Of a stretch of 38,853 nucleotides of DNA, positions 15,301-24,916 are shown piece after piece (position 1 is the first letter of the stretch; each line of letters opens with the position of its first letter). The notes beneath the pieces were generated by a model, which was given only the letters and a program-made list of their open reading frames with translations, made no database searches and was not told where the DNA came from. The stretch comes from CAYVOV01 sp964453525 (GTDB lineage: Bacteria > Chloroflexota > Dehalococcoidia > Dehalococcoidales > UBA2162), in NCBI GenBank assembly GCA_964453525.1, contig CAYVOV010000028.1:1-38853 (forward strand), written 5' to 3'. A program made the translations under genes and the position numbers.

Positions 15301-18300
15301 TCAGAAAGACTCCTCCGTTTCATCCGTCTCCACATCCTCATTTACCTCATCAACGTCAGCAATCTCATCCACCTCGTCACTCTCGCTCGAATCATCGGCG
15401 CTATCTATCCCTCCTAACTCACCGATTGCATCCAGGTTATATATATTACCAGTTTCATCGGCATCAATAGCAGCCTGACGCATTTCCTGAGCTAACAGTT
15501 CCTGGAACTCATCTTCAACAGGTTTTTCCGGCTCTTCTTCCGGCATCGAGCGGGCAGGAATCAGTCTGCCTATAATTACATTTTCTTTCAGCCCGATAAG
15601 CCTGTCCGTTGCTCCCTTAACGGCAGCTTCGGTCAGCACCTTTGTCGTCTCCTGGAAAGAGGCAGCCGCCAGCCAGCTATTTGTGCTGAGCGATGTCCTG
15701 GTAATACCGAGTAACACGGTATGTGCGGTGGTCGGTTCACCTCCTTCGGCAAGCACTTCGGCATTTATATCGTCATACCGGAACCTGTCTATAAGCTCAC
15801 CGGGTATTAGCTCGGTATCACCCGAGGAATCTATACTCACTTTATCCAGCATCTGATGGACAATAATTTCAATGTGCTTATCGTTGATATTTACGCCCTG
15901 GGAGCGGTATACCCTCTGGACCTCATCCACGAGGTATTGCTGTACGGCTTCCTTGCCAAGAATGTGCAGTAAATCCTGCGGATTAATGGAGCCATCGGTA
16001 AGCTGCTGACCCGCCTTCACCGTTTCTCCCGTCTGGACACGAATAGGAACGTTGGCCGAAATCGAATATTCCCTTTCTTCCGTTTCCTCATAGGCGATAG
16101 ATAAACGTCCGTCTTCAATAACTACCTTACCGGCAACCTCGGCAATTACGGGCTTGTTCTCATCAGTCAGGGCTAGCGTTGTCTCAGCAGTTTTATCCTT
16201 TTTTGCCTTTTTAGCCGCAGTGGCCGGACCTGCCAGAACTGCTCCGATATCTACCCACTGGCCGTTCTTGACCAGTATCTTCCAGCCGGGTGGCAAAGGA
16301 TAGTCTTCATTGAATACTTCGGAGCTTGTAACGGTTATCTTTCCGCCATTTTCGTTCTGGACTACTTCAGCCACACCGTTTATCTCTGAGATAACTGCCG
16401 GCGATTTTGGAGGTCTTGCCTCAAAGAGTTCTTCCACCCTCGGCAGACCACTGGTGATATCGAGTCCAACCACACCACCGGTATGGAAAGTGCGCAGTGT
16501 CAGCTGAGTCCCCGGTTCGCCGATGCTCTGAGCGGCAATGATACCCACCGCTACGTTGAGGTTTACCAGAGAGCCGCGGGCAAGGTCCCGTCCATAGCAT
16601 CTCCGGCACACACCCCGGCGGGACTGGCAGCTGAGTGGAGACCTTGCATAGACCCTGGTTATTCCCGCCGCAATAATTTCATCCGCCTTCTGCTCATCAA
16701 TTTCCTCATTCCTTTCAATAATCGTCTCTCCGGTTTCCGGATGAATCACTCTGGTAGCTGCTAGGCGACCGACTATTCGATCGGCGAAAGATGGCAGCAT
16801 TTCTCTTTCCCGTGGCTCAGATATCCATACTCCGTCAATCGTGCCGCAGTCATCATCAAGAATGATGACATCATGAGCAGCGTCAATAAGCCTTCTTGTC
16901 AGATAGCCACTCTCCGATGTCCGTAAAGCGGTATCAGCCAGTCCTTTTCGAGCGCCGTGAGTGGAGATAAAGTACTCAAGGACACTTAGCCCTTCACGGA
17001 AACTCGACTTAATGGGAAAGTCAATTATCCTGCCTGAAGGATTGGTCATCAGACCCCGGATGCCCGCCATCTGCCGTATCTGAGAAATGTTACCCTTAGC
17101 TCCTGAGGTCGCCATCATGTATATACCACCATAGTGGTCAAGGCTATCGGAGATAGCGGCAGCAATTTTATCGGTAGTTTCCGTCCATTCGCCGACAACA
17201 CCGCTGTACCTTTCATCCTCGGTTATCAAACCGCGATGATACTGGTCTTCGATAAGCGCCGTTTTCGCCTCTGCCTCCTCGATTAGCTGTGGCTTGCTTG
17301 GCGGCGCAGAGATATCACCCATAGCAATGGTAGTACCCGATCTTGTAGCATAGCGGAAGCCAAGCTGTTTCAGTTCATCGAGTACCGCCGCCATTTCCTC
17401 ATCACTCAGTATCTTTGAACAATCGGTAATTATCTGTTTCAGTCCGGATTTATCAACTACCCCGTTATAGAACTCGAGTTCTTCAGGTAGAACCTCGTTA
17501 AAGATGATACGCCCGACGCTCGTTTTTATCCGCTCGCCGTTATTCTTTACATTCCTGACGATAATCTCAGCCCGGAAGTCGACTGCGCCGAGTTCATATA
17601 CAAGCTTTGCTTCTTCGAAACTCCCGAAGACTGTGCCTTCGCCTCGCATTCCCGGTCTGATGGTGGTCAGGTAGTAGCAGCCGAGAACCATATCAAGGGT
17701 GGGTGCCACTATCGGCTCACCGCAGCTTGGTAGCAGCATGTTATGGGTGCTGAGCATTGTCTCTCTGGCTTCCCTGACGGCAGCTTTTGAAAGGGGAACG
17801 TGGACTGCCATCTGGTCACCGTCGAAATCAGCATTAAAGGCGGTACATACCATCGGATGTAGCTGAATGGCACTGCCATCAATCAGTACCGGCTCAAACG
17901 CCTGGATGCTGAGTCGGTGCAGGGTCGGAGCCCGGTTGAGCAGGACAAGCTGCTCCTTGACCACTTCTTCAAGTATGTCGTACATCTCCGGACGCGCCCT
18001 TTCCACGAGCCGCCGGGCGCTTTTAATATTATGGGCGATGCCCCGTTCCAGTAGCTGGTGCATAACAAAGGGCTTGAATAATTCGAGAGCCATCCGCCTG
18101 GGCAGGCCGCACTGGTGAATTTTCAGGTTGGGTCCGACAACAATAACTGACCGCCCGCTATAATCAACACGCTTACCCAGCAGATTCTGGCGGAACCTTC
18201 CCTGTTTACCACGGAGCATGTCCGAAAGCGATTTCAGTTTATGATTGCCGCCCGTGGAGTATGCCTGCCCCCGTTTGCCATTATCAATAAGGGAATCAAC

Positions 18301-19368
18301 CGATTCCTGAAGCATTCTCTTTTCATTACGGATAATAATTTCCGGTGCCCCGATTTCCATTAAGTGACGCAGCCGGTTGTTCCTGTTGATAACCCTCCGG
18401 TAAAGGTCATTGGTACCGCTGATGGCGAATTTACCGCCGTCAAGCTGGACCATGGGCCTCAGGTCGGGAGGCAGTACCGGCAGCACCGTGCAAATCATCC
18501 ACTCCGGTTTACTGCCGCTGCGCCGGAAAGCCTCCACCACCTGCAATTGCTTGCTTGCCTTTTTACGGCGCTGCCCTGAATTGGAGCGGGTTTCTTTCAA
18601 TAATTCATTACGCAGCTCATTAAGGTTGATTGATTTTATAAGCTTGTATATCGCCTCTGCTCCCATTCCGGCTTCGAATATCTCACCGTAATTATCTTTC
18701 ATTTCCTGATACTGGTTTTCAGTAAGCAGCGCCCGTACACGCAGGTCTTTAAGCTGTTCTACCTCAGCGGAACGTTGCTCCTCAAGCTGTGCCTTTTCTT
18801 CTTCCCAGTCCCGCCTGAGTTGATTAACCTCCTCTACGAGTGCCTCATCCATTTCAGCGATTCTTGCCTCGAGAGCTTCCTCACGTTCGGCAATTTCCTG
18901 GGTATGTTTCTGGTTGATTAGCTCGATTGCGAGCTCCCGTGCCTCTTCGTTTATAAATGTTATAATGTAATGAGAGAAATACAGTACTCGCTCCAGATTT
19001 CTTGGTGAAAGGTCAAGCAAAAGACCCAGGCGACTCGGTATTCCTCTGGCAAACCAGATGTGGCTCACCGGACAGGCAAGTTCAATATGCCCCATCCGTT
19101 CACGACGCACCTTCGACTGGGCTACTTCAACCCCGCATTTGTCACAAATAACGCCTTTATAGCGTATTCTTTTATACTTACCGCAAAAGCACTCAAAATC
19201 CTTGGTCGGGCCAAAGATTCTCTCGCAGAAAAGACCATCCCTTTCCGGTTTGAGAGTACGGTAGTTAATTGTCTCCGGTTTTGTTACCTCACCGTATGAC
19301 CAGCTTCTGATTTGCTCCGGTGAAGCTAATGATATTCGGACAGCATCAAAATCGTTTACTTCAAGCAT
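15301..19368 (-). CDS. rpoC: RNA polymerase beta' subunit
   Basis: Catalytic large subunit of RNA polymerase, about 1355 residues. Zinc site 1 is C60, C62, C75 and C78. A charged coiled-coil insertion at about 155-230 follows, then the clamp and rudder region (LLGKRVDYSGRSVIVVGP), the active-site loop NADFDGDQ with the three catalytic aspartates, trigger-loop/bridge sequences and the second zinc site (C at CQSRRGVCRRCYG). The last 50 residues are an acidic Asp/Glu/Ser tail. I chose the ATG at 19368, one base after the rpoB stop, with AGGAAGG inside the end of rpoB. An upstream in-frame start would add 12 residues inside rpoB. Confidence 0.97.
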   Translation of the reverse strand: MLEVNDFDAVRISLASPEQIRSWSYGEVTKPETINYRTLKPERDGLFCERIFGPTKDFECFCGKYKRIRYKGVICDKCGVEVAQSKVRRERMGHIELACPVSHIWFARGIPSRLGLLLDLSPRNLERVLYFSHYIITFINEEARELAIELINQKHTQEIAEREEALEARIAEMDEALVEEVNQLRRDWEEEKAQLEEQRSAEVEQLKDLRVRALLTENQYQEMKDNYGEIFEAGMGAEAIYKLIKSINLNELRNELLKETRSNSGQRRKKASKQLQVVEAFRRSGSKPEWMICTVLPVLPPDLRPMVQLDGGKFAISGTNDLYRRVINRNNRLRHLMEIGAPEIIIRNEKRMLQESVDSLIDNGKRGQAYSTGGNHKLKSLSDMLRGKQGRFRQNLLGKRVDYSGRSVIVVGPNLKIHQCGLPRRMALELFKPFVMHQLLERGIAHNIKSARRLVERARPEMYDILEEVVKEQLVLLNRAPTLHRLSIQAFEPVLIDGSAIQLHPMVCTAFNADFDGDQMAVHVPLSKAAVREARETMLSTHNMLLPSCGEPIVAPTLDMVLGCYYLTTIRPGMRGEGTVFGSFEEAKLVYELGAVDFRAEIIVRNVKNNGERIKTSVGRIIFNEVLPEELEFYNGVVDKSGLKQIITDCSKILSDEEMAAVLDELKQLGFRYATRSGTTIAMGDISAPPSKPQLIEEAEAKTALIEDQYHRGLITEDERYSGVVGEWTETTDKIAAAISDSLDHYGGIYMMATSGAKGNISQIRQMAGIRGLMTNPSGRIIDFPIKSSFREGLSVLEYFISTHGARKGLADTALRTSESGYLTRRLIDAAHDVIILDDDCGTIDGVWISEPREREMLPSFADRIVGRLAATRVIHPETGETIIERNEEIDEQKADEIIAAGITRVYARSPLSCQSRRGVCRRCYGRDLARGSLVNLNVAVGIIAAQSIGEPGTQLTLRTFHTGGVVGLDITSGLPRVEELFEARPPKSPAVISEINGVAEVVQNENGGKITVTSSEVFNEDYPLPPGWKILVKNGQWVDIGAVLAGPATAAKKAKKDKTAETTLALTDENKPVIAEVAGKVVIEDGRLSIAYEETEEREYSISANVPIRVQTGETVKAGQQLTDGSINPQDLLHILGKEAVQQYLVDEVQRVYRSQGVNINDKHIEIIVHQMLDKVSIDSSGDTELIPGELIDRFRYDDINAEVLAEGGEPTTAHTVLLGITRTSLSTNSWLAAASFQETTKVLTEAAVKGATDRLIGLKENVIIGRLIPARSMPEEEPEKPVEDEFQELLAQEMRQAAIDADETGNIYNLDAIGELGGIDSADDSSESDEVDEIADVDEVNEDVETDETEESF

Positions 19369-19369
19369 A

Positions 19370-22300
19370 TTATTTTCCTTCCTCACTCTCAATCGAATCG
19401 TCATTAACTTCCATTTTTACCTCAAGTCCAGCTTCCCCGGCGGTTTCCTCACCTGCTTCGGCTTCAGTGGTATCTTCACCGGCTTCGCCTCCGCTCTCCT
19501 GGCCAGCTATCTGCGAATCCTCTTCATCGGCAGAGATAACTTCCTCCCTGGCCTCGGTCTCAATAGCCTCATCGTCAACATCTACTTCGGACTTTGCCTC
19601 AGGCTCCTCGATACTATCTTGGGGAGAAGTCGAAGTTTCCTCTCCCTCCGGGGACCCGGCTGAAGCATCACCGATTTCTACCTCGGGTTCTCCTCTTTCT
19701 ACGTTTTCATCGGAAGAAAGCGGTATTTCTCCTTCCATTACGGTCTTAATCGGCTCTCCACCACTTTCAAGAGCCGTGTCAACCCTAGGCAAGGTACTGA
19801 CGTCTCCAGTGAAATCCATCTTTTCTTCCTCATTAATTACCTCAATGGCAAGTCCCAGACTTTGCAGTTCTTTTACAAGAACCTTAAACGATTCCGGGAC
19901 ACCGGGCTGGAGGATGTCTTCATTTTTAACTATGGCTTCATAAGCCTTGGCACGCCCGATAACATCGTCCGATTTAATTGTCAGTACTTCCTGGAGATTA
20001 TGGGCAGCGCCATAAGCTTCCAGCGCCCATACCTCCATTTCACCGAAGCGCTGACCACCGAACTGCGCCTTACCGCCCAGAGGCTGCTGGCTTATCAGTG
20101 AGTAAGGACCGGTGGAGCGAGCATGGACTTTGTCCTCAACGAGATGGTTCAGCTTCATCATATAAATTTGTCCCACCGTTACCGGCTGGTCAAATAGCTC
20201 ACCGGTGCGCCCGTCACGCAGGATAACCTTGCCAATGGTTGGTGACGGAATATTCTTTTCTGCAGTTATCCTGTTCGCAACCTGCCCAAGCTCCTCGGCA
20301 TCAAGGTTTCGGCTGTCTATTCCAAATTCCTCAAGCCAGAGTCGTAAACAGACTTCTTTTGCTTCATTCGGATAATCATCACTGAATACCTTTTCGCCAT
20401 CATAGCCCTGGCTCGCAACCCACTCTTTTGCCTCATCCAGTTTCAGTCCCGTATTGTCATCATCGGGGTCAAAGCTAACCGCCCCGGCTTTCTGAGCAAT
20501 CCAGGCTCTTGCCAGGACATTCTCAATTGTAACGTCATTGGCGCCATCAAAGACGGGAGTAAGCGCCTTAAAGCCGAGTATCCTGGCTGCCCAGCCGAGA
20601 TGGGTTTCAAGTACCTGACCGATGTTCATCCTTGAAGGGACCCCCACCGGATTAAGGATAATGTCCACCGGAGTGCCGTCAGGAAGGAAAGGCATCTCCT
20701 CAGCCGGGGCAATAATTGAGACAACTCCTTTGTTACCGTGCCGCCCTGCCAGCTTGTCACCCACAGCGTTCCTTCTTCTCTGAGCAATCCAGACCTGCAC
20801 AAGCTGATTCACTCCGGCCGGCAGGTCATTGCCGGTGAAAACCTTCACATTGATTACTTTACCCCACTCACCGTGAGGTACCCTGAGAGAGGTATCCTTA
20901 ACTTCCCGGGCTTTCTCACCGAATATCGCCCGCAGCAGTTTTTCCTCAGCCGAAAGCTCTGCCTCTCCCTTGGGTGTAATCTTGCCGACGAGTATATCAT
21001 CCGGACCAACCCCGGCTCCAATCCGGATAATACCGCTTTCATCGAGCTCACGCAGACTTTCTTCGCCTACATTAGGCACGTCTCTTGTGATTTCCTCCGG
21101 ACCTAACTTTGTGTCCCGGGCTTCTACCTCGTGTTTCTCGATGTGAATAGAAGTGAAAGTATCGTTTTCAACAAGGCGATTGCTGATGATAATAGCATCC
21201 TCGAAGTTATAACCTTCCCAGCTCATAAATGCGCAGAGAACATTTTGCCCGAGGGCCAGCTCTCCCTGTTCCACAGATGAACTGTCAACCAGGACATGCC
21301 CCGCCTCGACACGGTCTCCCTTGTTTACTATCGGACGCTGGTTAATACAGGTTCCCTGGTTGGTGCGGACAAACTTCATCAGCGGATAGACGTCTTCACT
21401 ACCGTCATCGGTGGTGATTACAATCTGTGCGCTTGTTGCCGAGGTCACCGTTCCGGCGTTTTTAGCAAACAGGACCTGGCCACTGTACTCGGCAGCTTCA
21501 GCTTCCATACCGGTGGCTATCAGAGGAGCCTTCGGTGAAAGCAGGGGCACAGCCTGCCGCTGCATGTTGGAGCCCATAAGTGCCCGGTTGGCGTCATCAT
21601 GCTCCAGGAAAGGTACCAGAGACGCAGCAACACTGAATATCTGCTTCGGCGATACATCCATATAGTCGATTTTATCGGGAGCTTCTCGAAGGTAGCGCCC
21701 ACCCTGTCTGGCTTCAACTCTTTCATCTACGAACTGGCTATTTTCATCAAGCCGGGCGTTGGCCTGGCCTATTGTATATTTGTCCTCCTCGTCAGCCGGC
21801 AGGTAGACTACCTCATTGGAGACATAGGGCACCACTTTTACGGTACGGGGAGGTAGTTCAGACAGTATACTGACATGTTTGGCGGCAATAGTGGTTCCGG
21901 CTCTTATCAGAACTTTGCCGTCATCATCATACACCGTCTCCCTTGTCTTTCTCCCAATAATCTTATCATAATCACCATTGACTTCAAGGATGACCTTGCG
22001 GTAAGGGGTCTCGATGAAACCATAGCGGTTTACCCTGCTATAGGTAGCTAGAGAACCGATAAGACCAATGTTAGGGCCTTCCGGCGTCTCGATTGGGCAG
22101 ATTCTGCCGTAGTGAGAGAAGTGGACATCCCGAACCTCAAAACCGGCGCGGTCACGGGAAAGCCCTCGCGGTCCCATTGCCGATAGACGGCGCTTATGTG
22201 TTAGCTCAGCTAAGGGATTTGTCTGGTCCATAAACTGTGATAACTGCGAACTGCCAAAGAACTCTCTTATCGCCGCCACCACGGGGCGGATATTTACCAG

Positions 22301-23422
22301 AGTGCTGGGAGTGGCCGATTCCGATGGAATAGTGCTCATTCGCTCTCTGGCAACCCGCTCCAGACGCATTAAGCCGATGCGGAACTGGTTCTGGACAAGT
22401 TCACCGACAGTGCGCACCCGCCGGTTTCCCAGATGGTCAATATCATCAGCGGTATCACTGCCGGTATTGACCATGATGATGTGCCTGACTATCTCTACTA
22501 TATCTTCCTTCGTCAGCGCCCTCTGGTCTTCCGGAACATCAAGCCCTAACCGCTTATTAAGCTTATATCTCCCCACATATCCAAGGTCATAATGCAGGGG
22601 ATTAAAGAACATATTCTCAATAAGTCTTCTTGCATTTTCAATATTGGGTGGGTCACCGGGACGTAATTTCCTGTAGATACTTATCAGGGCCTCGGATTTA
22701 TCTCTGATGAGGGGCTCACGCTCTATCGTCACGCTAATGAACTGCCGCTCCTCACTATCTTCTGCATCAGAGAACAGACCATAGAGTTCGTCATCGCTAC
22801 TGTAGCCGATAGCGCGCAGCAGGGTGGTTGCTGGAACTTTCCTTTTTCCGTTTATCTTGACGGAGATTACCCCCTGGGTGTTGCTTTCGAACTCCAACCA
22901 GGCTCCATGGTCGGGGACGAGCTTGGCGCTGCACAGATTACGGCCGCTGGAAGGGTCCTCGTTACCGATGAAATAGACACCGGGAGAACGAAGCAACTGG
23001 CTTACCACTACCCGTTCCGCGCCGGCTGTGATAAACGTCCCTCTCATTGTCATCAGAGGGATATCGCCAAAAAACAGGTCCTGCTCCTTGATTTCTCCGG
23101 TTCCCTTTGTCAGCAGCCTCGTCCTGACATAGAGGGGAGCCGAGTAGGTCAGGTCTCGCTGGTAGCACTCCTGCTCGGAATAGCGTGGTTCACGGAACTC
23201 GTAACTCACAAAACTTATCTCCTGTCTGTTTCCGGTGAAGTCCTTGATAGGAGATATTTCCTCAAGCAATTGCCTCAGCCCCTCTTGCTGAAACCAGTAG
23301 AAGGAGTCCAGCTGGACTTTTATCAGGTTGGGTACTTCAAGTATTTGCGGTAGTTTGGCATAGGATTTTCTGGGACGAGGATAGGTCACCTCTTCGGCGG
23401 GTTTGGGGGATACAAAAACCAT
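19370..23422 (-). CDS. rpoB: RNA polymerase beta subunit
   Basis: The second catalytic subunit, 1350 residues. Recognisable landmarks: the rifampicin pocket (GSSQLSQFMDQTNPLAELTHKRR, split by the usual loop), LSRDRAGFEVRDVH, the conserved NAVGDKLAGRHGNKG with its catalytic lysines, and SQQPLGGKAQFGGQRFGEMEVWA near the end of the core. After the core (about residue 1195) a very acidic tail of some 150 residues continues, far longer than in most bacteria. The rifampicin-region residues Asp, His and Ser are the sensitive types. The ribosome site AAGGAG precedes the ATG. It forms an operon with rpoC. Two transposons sit directly upstream of its promoter. Confidence 0.97.
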   Translation of the reverse strand: MVFVSPKPAEEVTYPRPRKSYAKLPQILEVPNLIKVQLDSFYWFQQEGLRQLLEEISPIKDFTGNRQEISFVSYEFREPRYSEQECYQRDLTYSAPLYVRTRLLTKGTGEIKEQDLFFGDIPLMTMRGTFITAGAERVVVSQLLRSPGVYFIGNEDPSSGRNLCSAKLVPDHGAWLEFESNTQGVISVKINGKRKVPATTLLRAIGYSSDDELYGLFSDAEDSEERQFISVTIEREPLIRDKSEALISIYRKLRPGDPPNIENARRLIENMFFNPLHYDLGYVGRYKLNKRLGLDVPEDQRALTKEDIVEIVRHIIMVNTGSDTADDIDHLGNRRVRTVGELVQNQFRIGLMRLERVARERMSTIPSESATPSTLVNIRPVVAAIREFFGSSQLSQFMDQTNPLAELTHKRRLSAMGPRGLSRDRAGFEVRDVHFSHYGRICPIETPEGPNIGLIGSLATYSRVNRYGFIETPYRKVILEVNGDYDKIIGRKTRETVYDDDGKVLIRAGTTIAAKHVSILSELPPRTVKVVPYVSNEVVYLPADEEDKYTIGQANARLDENSQFVDERVEARQGGRYLREAPDKIDYMDVSPKQIFSVAASLVPFLEHDDANRALMGSNMQRQAVPLLSPKAPLIATGMEAEAAEYSGQVLFAKNAGTVTSATSAQIVITTDDGSEDVYPLMKFVRTNQGTCINQRPIVNKGDRVEAGHVLVDSSSVEQGELALGQNVLCAFMSWEGYNFEDAIIISNRLVENDTFTSIHIEKHEVEARDTKLGPEEITRDVPNVGEESLRELDESGIIRIGAGVGPDDILVGKITPKGEAELSAEEKLLRAIFGEKAREVKDTSLRVPHGEWGKVINVKVFTGNDLPAGVNQLVQVWIAQRRRNAVGDKLAGRHGNKGVVSIIAPAEEMPFLPDGTPVDIILNPVGVPSRMNIGQVLETHLGWAARILGFKALTPVFDGANDVTIENVLARAWIAQKAGAVSFDPDDDNTGLKLDEAKEWVASQGYDGEKVFSDDYPNEAKEVCLRLWLEEFGIDSRNLDAEELGQVANRITAEKNIPSPTIGKVILRDGRTGELFDQPVTVGQIYMMKLNHLVEDKVHARSTGPYSLISQQPLGGKAQFGGQRFGEMEVWALEAYGAAHNLQEVLTIKSDDVIGRAKAYEAIVKNEDILQPGVPESFKVLVKELQSLGLAIEVINEEEKMDFTGDVSTLPRVDTALESGGEPIKTVMEGEIPLSSDENVERGEPEVEIGDASAGSPEGEETSTSPQDSIEEPEAKSEVDVDDEAIETEAREEVISADEEDSQIAGQESGGEAGEDTTEAEAGEETAGEAGLEVKMEVNDDSIESEEGK

Positions 23423-23576
23423 AGCTTTCTCAACTCCTTAAATAGGTAAGACAGGTATACAGAATTCCTGGACTAACGTACTAAAAATCTCGAAAAAAAT
23501 ACATAGCTACCGGGGTGGTATAAAGTAGGATTTACACTAAAAGTGGAAATGTTAAGCGGCATAACTACAAACTATC

Positions 23577-23605
23577 ATACTACCATTATTATCTGAATTT
23601 GTCAA
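23577..23605 (-). promoter_or_regulatory. rpoBC promoter, interrupted just upstream
   Basis: Minus strand TTGACA (23600-23605), 17-bp spacer, TAGTAT (23577-23582). This is a near-consensus housekeeping promoter with a leader of about 150 bases. The target duplication of the IS1595-type element begins at base 23605, inside the -35, which the duplication preserves. Before insertion the -35 was preceded by the A-rich GGAAAATTGGAAAATAC. Confidence 0.8.
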
Positions 23606-23634
23606 GTATTTTGGGGATTATCCCTTTGACACAC

Positions 23635-24177
23635 CTATACTAATGGGAGTTGTTCTTCAGATATAGGCTTGGGTCTTCGCCCTCCTCTTCCAGTGCGTGG
23701 GGCTTTAGGAGCAATTCGAGGCAGTGTGGGAAAATCAAGTCGACTTTGTATCTGTCGGATGAGATATTCTCTTGGCATAGGTGTCATCCCAGTCTTATGT
23801 ACCAAAACCATTCCATCATTCTCTTGAAAGAACTTAACCCAATCTTCACGATGTGCTAATATCTTTCCGAGACTAGTAAGCGGTGCTTGATATTGTCCTC
23901 TACTTACTTGAATCACATGACCTCCATTTTCATAAATCTCCTGACACACCCTAATTTTAGTTGCTCTATCTTTATATCTATCATGGGTAACTACAATACG
24001 ATCATGACTACGTGCCCACTTTATAATCTCTACATCATCTCGATAATTTACGTTAACCCTTGCAGCAAACAATACATTAAAACCTACGGCACTCAAATAC
24101 CTAGCAAGATAAGGGTTCATATCGGTATCAATTAGTAGCCGTTCCAGCTTGGGCAGTGGTTTTGGTGATTGTCTCAT
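23635..24177 (-). CDS. DUF5615 PIN-like toxin
   Basis: About 180 residues. The motifs LLIDTDMNPYLARYLSAVGF, RDDVEIIKWARSHDRIVVTHD and a basic C-terminus are those of DUF5615, a PIN-like nuclease fold usually paired with a DUF433 antitoxin. Acidic residues in IDTD, RDD and THD would form the metal site of an RNase. The ATG at 24177 lies inside the antitoxin gene (50-base overlap), and a TTG at 24192 is also possible. There is no separate ribosome site, so translation is probably coupled. The stop codon lies in the transposon's terminal repeat. The Pro/Arg-rich C-terminal 35 residues exceed the usual domain. Confidence 0.8.
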   Translation of the reverse strand: MRQSPKPLPKLERLLIDTDMNPYLARYLSAVGFNVLFAARVNVNYRDDVEIIKWARSHDRIVVTHDRYKDRATKIRVCQEIYENGGHVIQVSRGQYQAPLTSLGKILAHREDWVKFFQENDGMVLVHKTGMTPMPREYLIRQIQSRLDFPTLPRIAPKAPRTGRGGRRPKPISEEQLPLV

Positions 24178-24805
24178 TGAGGTTTTTCTCAAAAGCGAGA
24201 GCTCCCTTTATAGCCTCTATTGAGATCGGTGAATAAAGTTCAGTAAGTTCATCAATTTGTGTTCCTTGTTCAGACATTATGGCAATCATAAACGTAGGAA
24301 CTCTTGTATTTCTGATTACTGGTTGTCCTTCCATGACATCTAGATTAATCTCAACATATTCGCTAAAAGTTTTTGGAACCAAAAGGGCAGCATCTTCTTC
24401 AAACAACTCACCTAATACTCGCATTTCAGCTTTTTGACCATATCTTGTTGCCAGTGTGGTATCCCAATCATCAGGCTTCTGAGCAAACACATTCTTACCA
24501 AGAATAAATAGATGGGCATTCTGCCATCCAGGTGAATCGGGTGAACCAAATCGGTCATATAGATGGCGAAGTGCAACCACAATTGAACGAAGATTGAGTT
24601 GTTTGACACGCAATGCCCGCAGCAACTTTATAATAGCTAGGTCAGCATATGAGTAACCTTCATCTGCTCCACCTTTTGCGTCAATAACTTGTACTGATGG
24701 GGCAATTACTCCACGAGCTTTCCAATCATATAGGGTACGAAGGGGGACTTTTGCAAGACGGGATACTTGCCTAGTTGAATAGAATCCTTGCCATTTAGCA
24801 GACAT
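24128..24805 (-). CDS. MerR-type HTH-DUF433 antitoxin
   Basis: A 225-residue fusion. Residues about 8-75 form a MerR-like helix-turn-helix with wing (YSTRQVSRLAKVPLRTLYDW, YADLAIIKLLRALR). Residues about 145-208 are DUF433 (EGQPVIRNTRVPTFMIAIM, YSPISIEAIKGALAFE). The DUF433 end should bind and neutralise the DUF5615 toxin encoded just downstream, and the HTH should repress the operon. A strong GAGGAGG ribosome site precedes the ATG. A CTCACT-N13-AGTGAG dyad lies 12 to 36 bases upstream of the start and is a candidate operator. The gene is AT-richer than the flanking chromosome, as is the rest of the transposon cargo. Confidence 0.8.
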   Translation of the reverse strand: MSAKWQGFYSTRQVSRLAKVPLRTLYDWKARGVIAPSVQVIDAKGGADEGYSYADLAIIKLLRALRVKQLNLRSIVVALRHLYDRFGSPDSPGWQNAHLFILGKNVFAQKPDDWDTTLATRYGQKAEMRVLGELFEEDAALLVPKTFSEYVEINLDVMEGQPVIRNTRVPTFMIAIMSEQGTQIDELTELYSPISIEAIKGALAFEKNLNETITKTTAQAGTATN

Positions 24806-24841
24806 GACAAAACCTCCTCACTGTGGTATAATTCAAGTGAG
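24804..24841 (+). promoter_or_regulatory. Divergent promoter with dyad operator
   Basis: On + ATGACA (24804-24809), 17-bp spacer, TATAAT (24827-24832) with TG extension. The -35 overlaps the start codon of the opposite antitoxin gene. The inverted repeat CTCACT (24817-24822) / AGTGAG (24836-24841) brackets the -10, a candidate site for the MerR-like antitoxin. Confidence 0.5.
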
Positions 24842-24916
24842 TTGGTCTAGTTATCAATCTACACCTCACGGTAGAGGCATCTGCCAATGCCTCTCTTAGG
24901 TCAAGATGTTACACTA

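Noticed and set aside
19320..19943. Ser/Pro-rich 207-codon frame opposite the rpoB acidic tail
   Set aside because: Codon-bias shadow of Glu/Asp codons; the minus-strand rpoB is certain.
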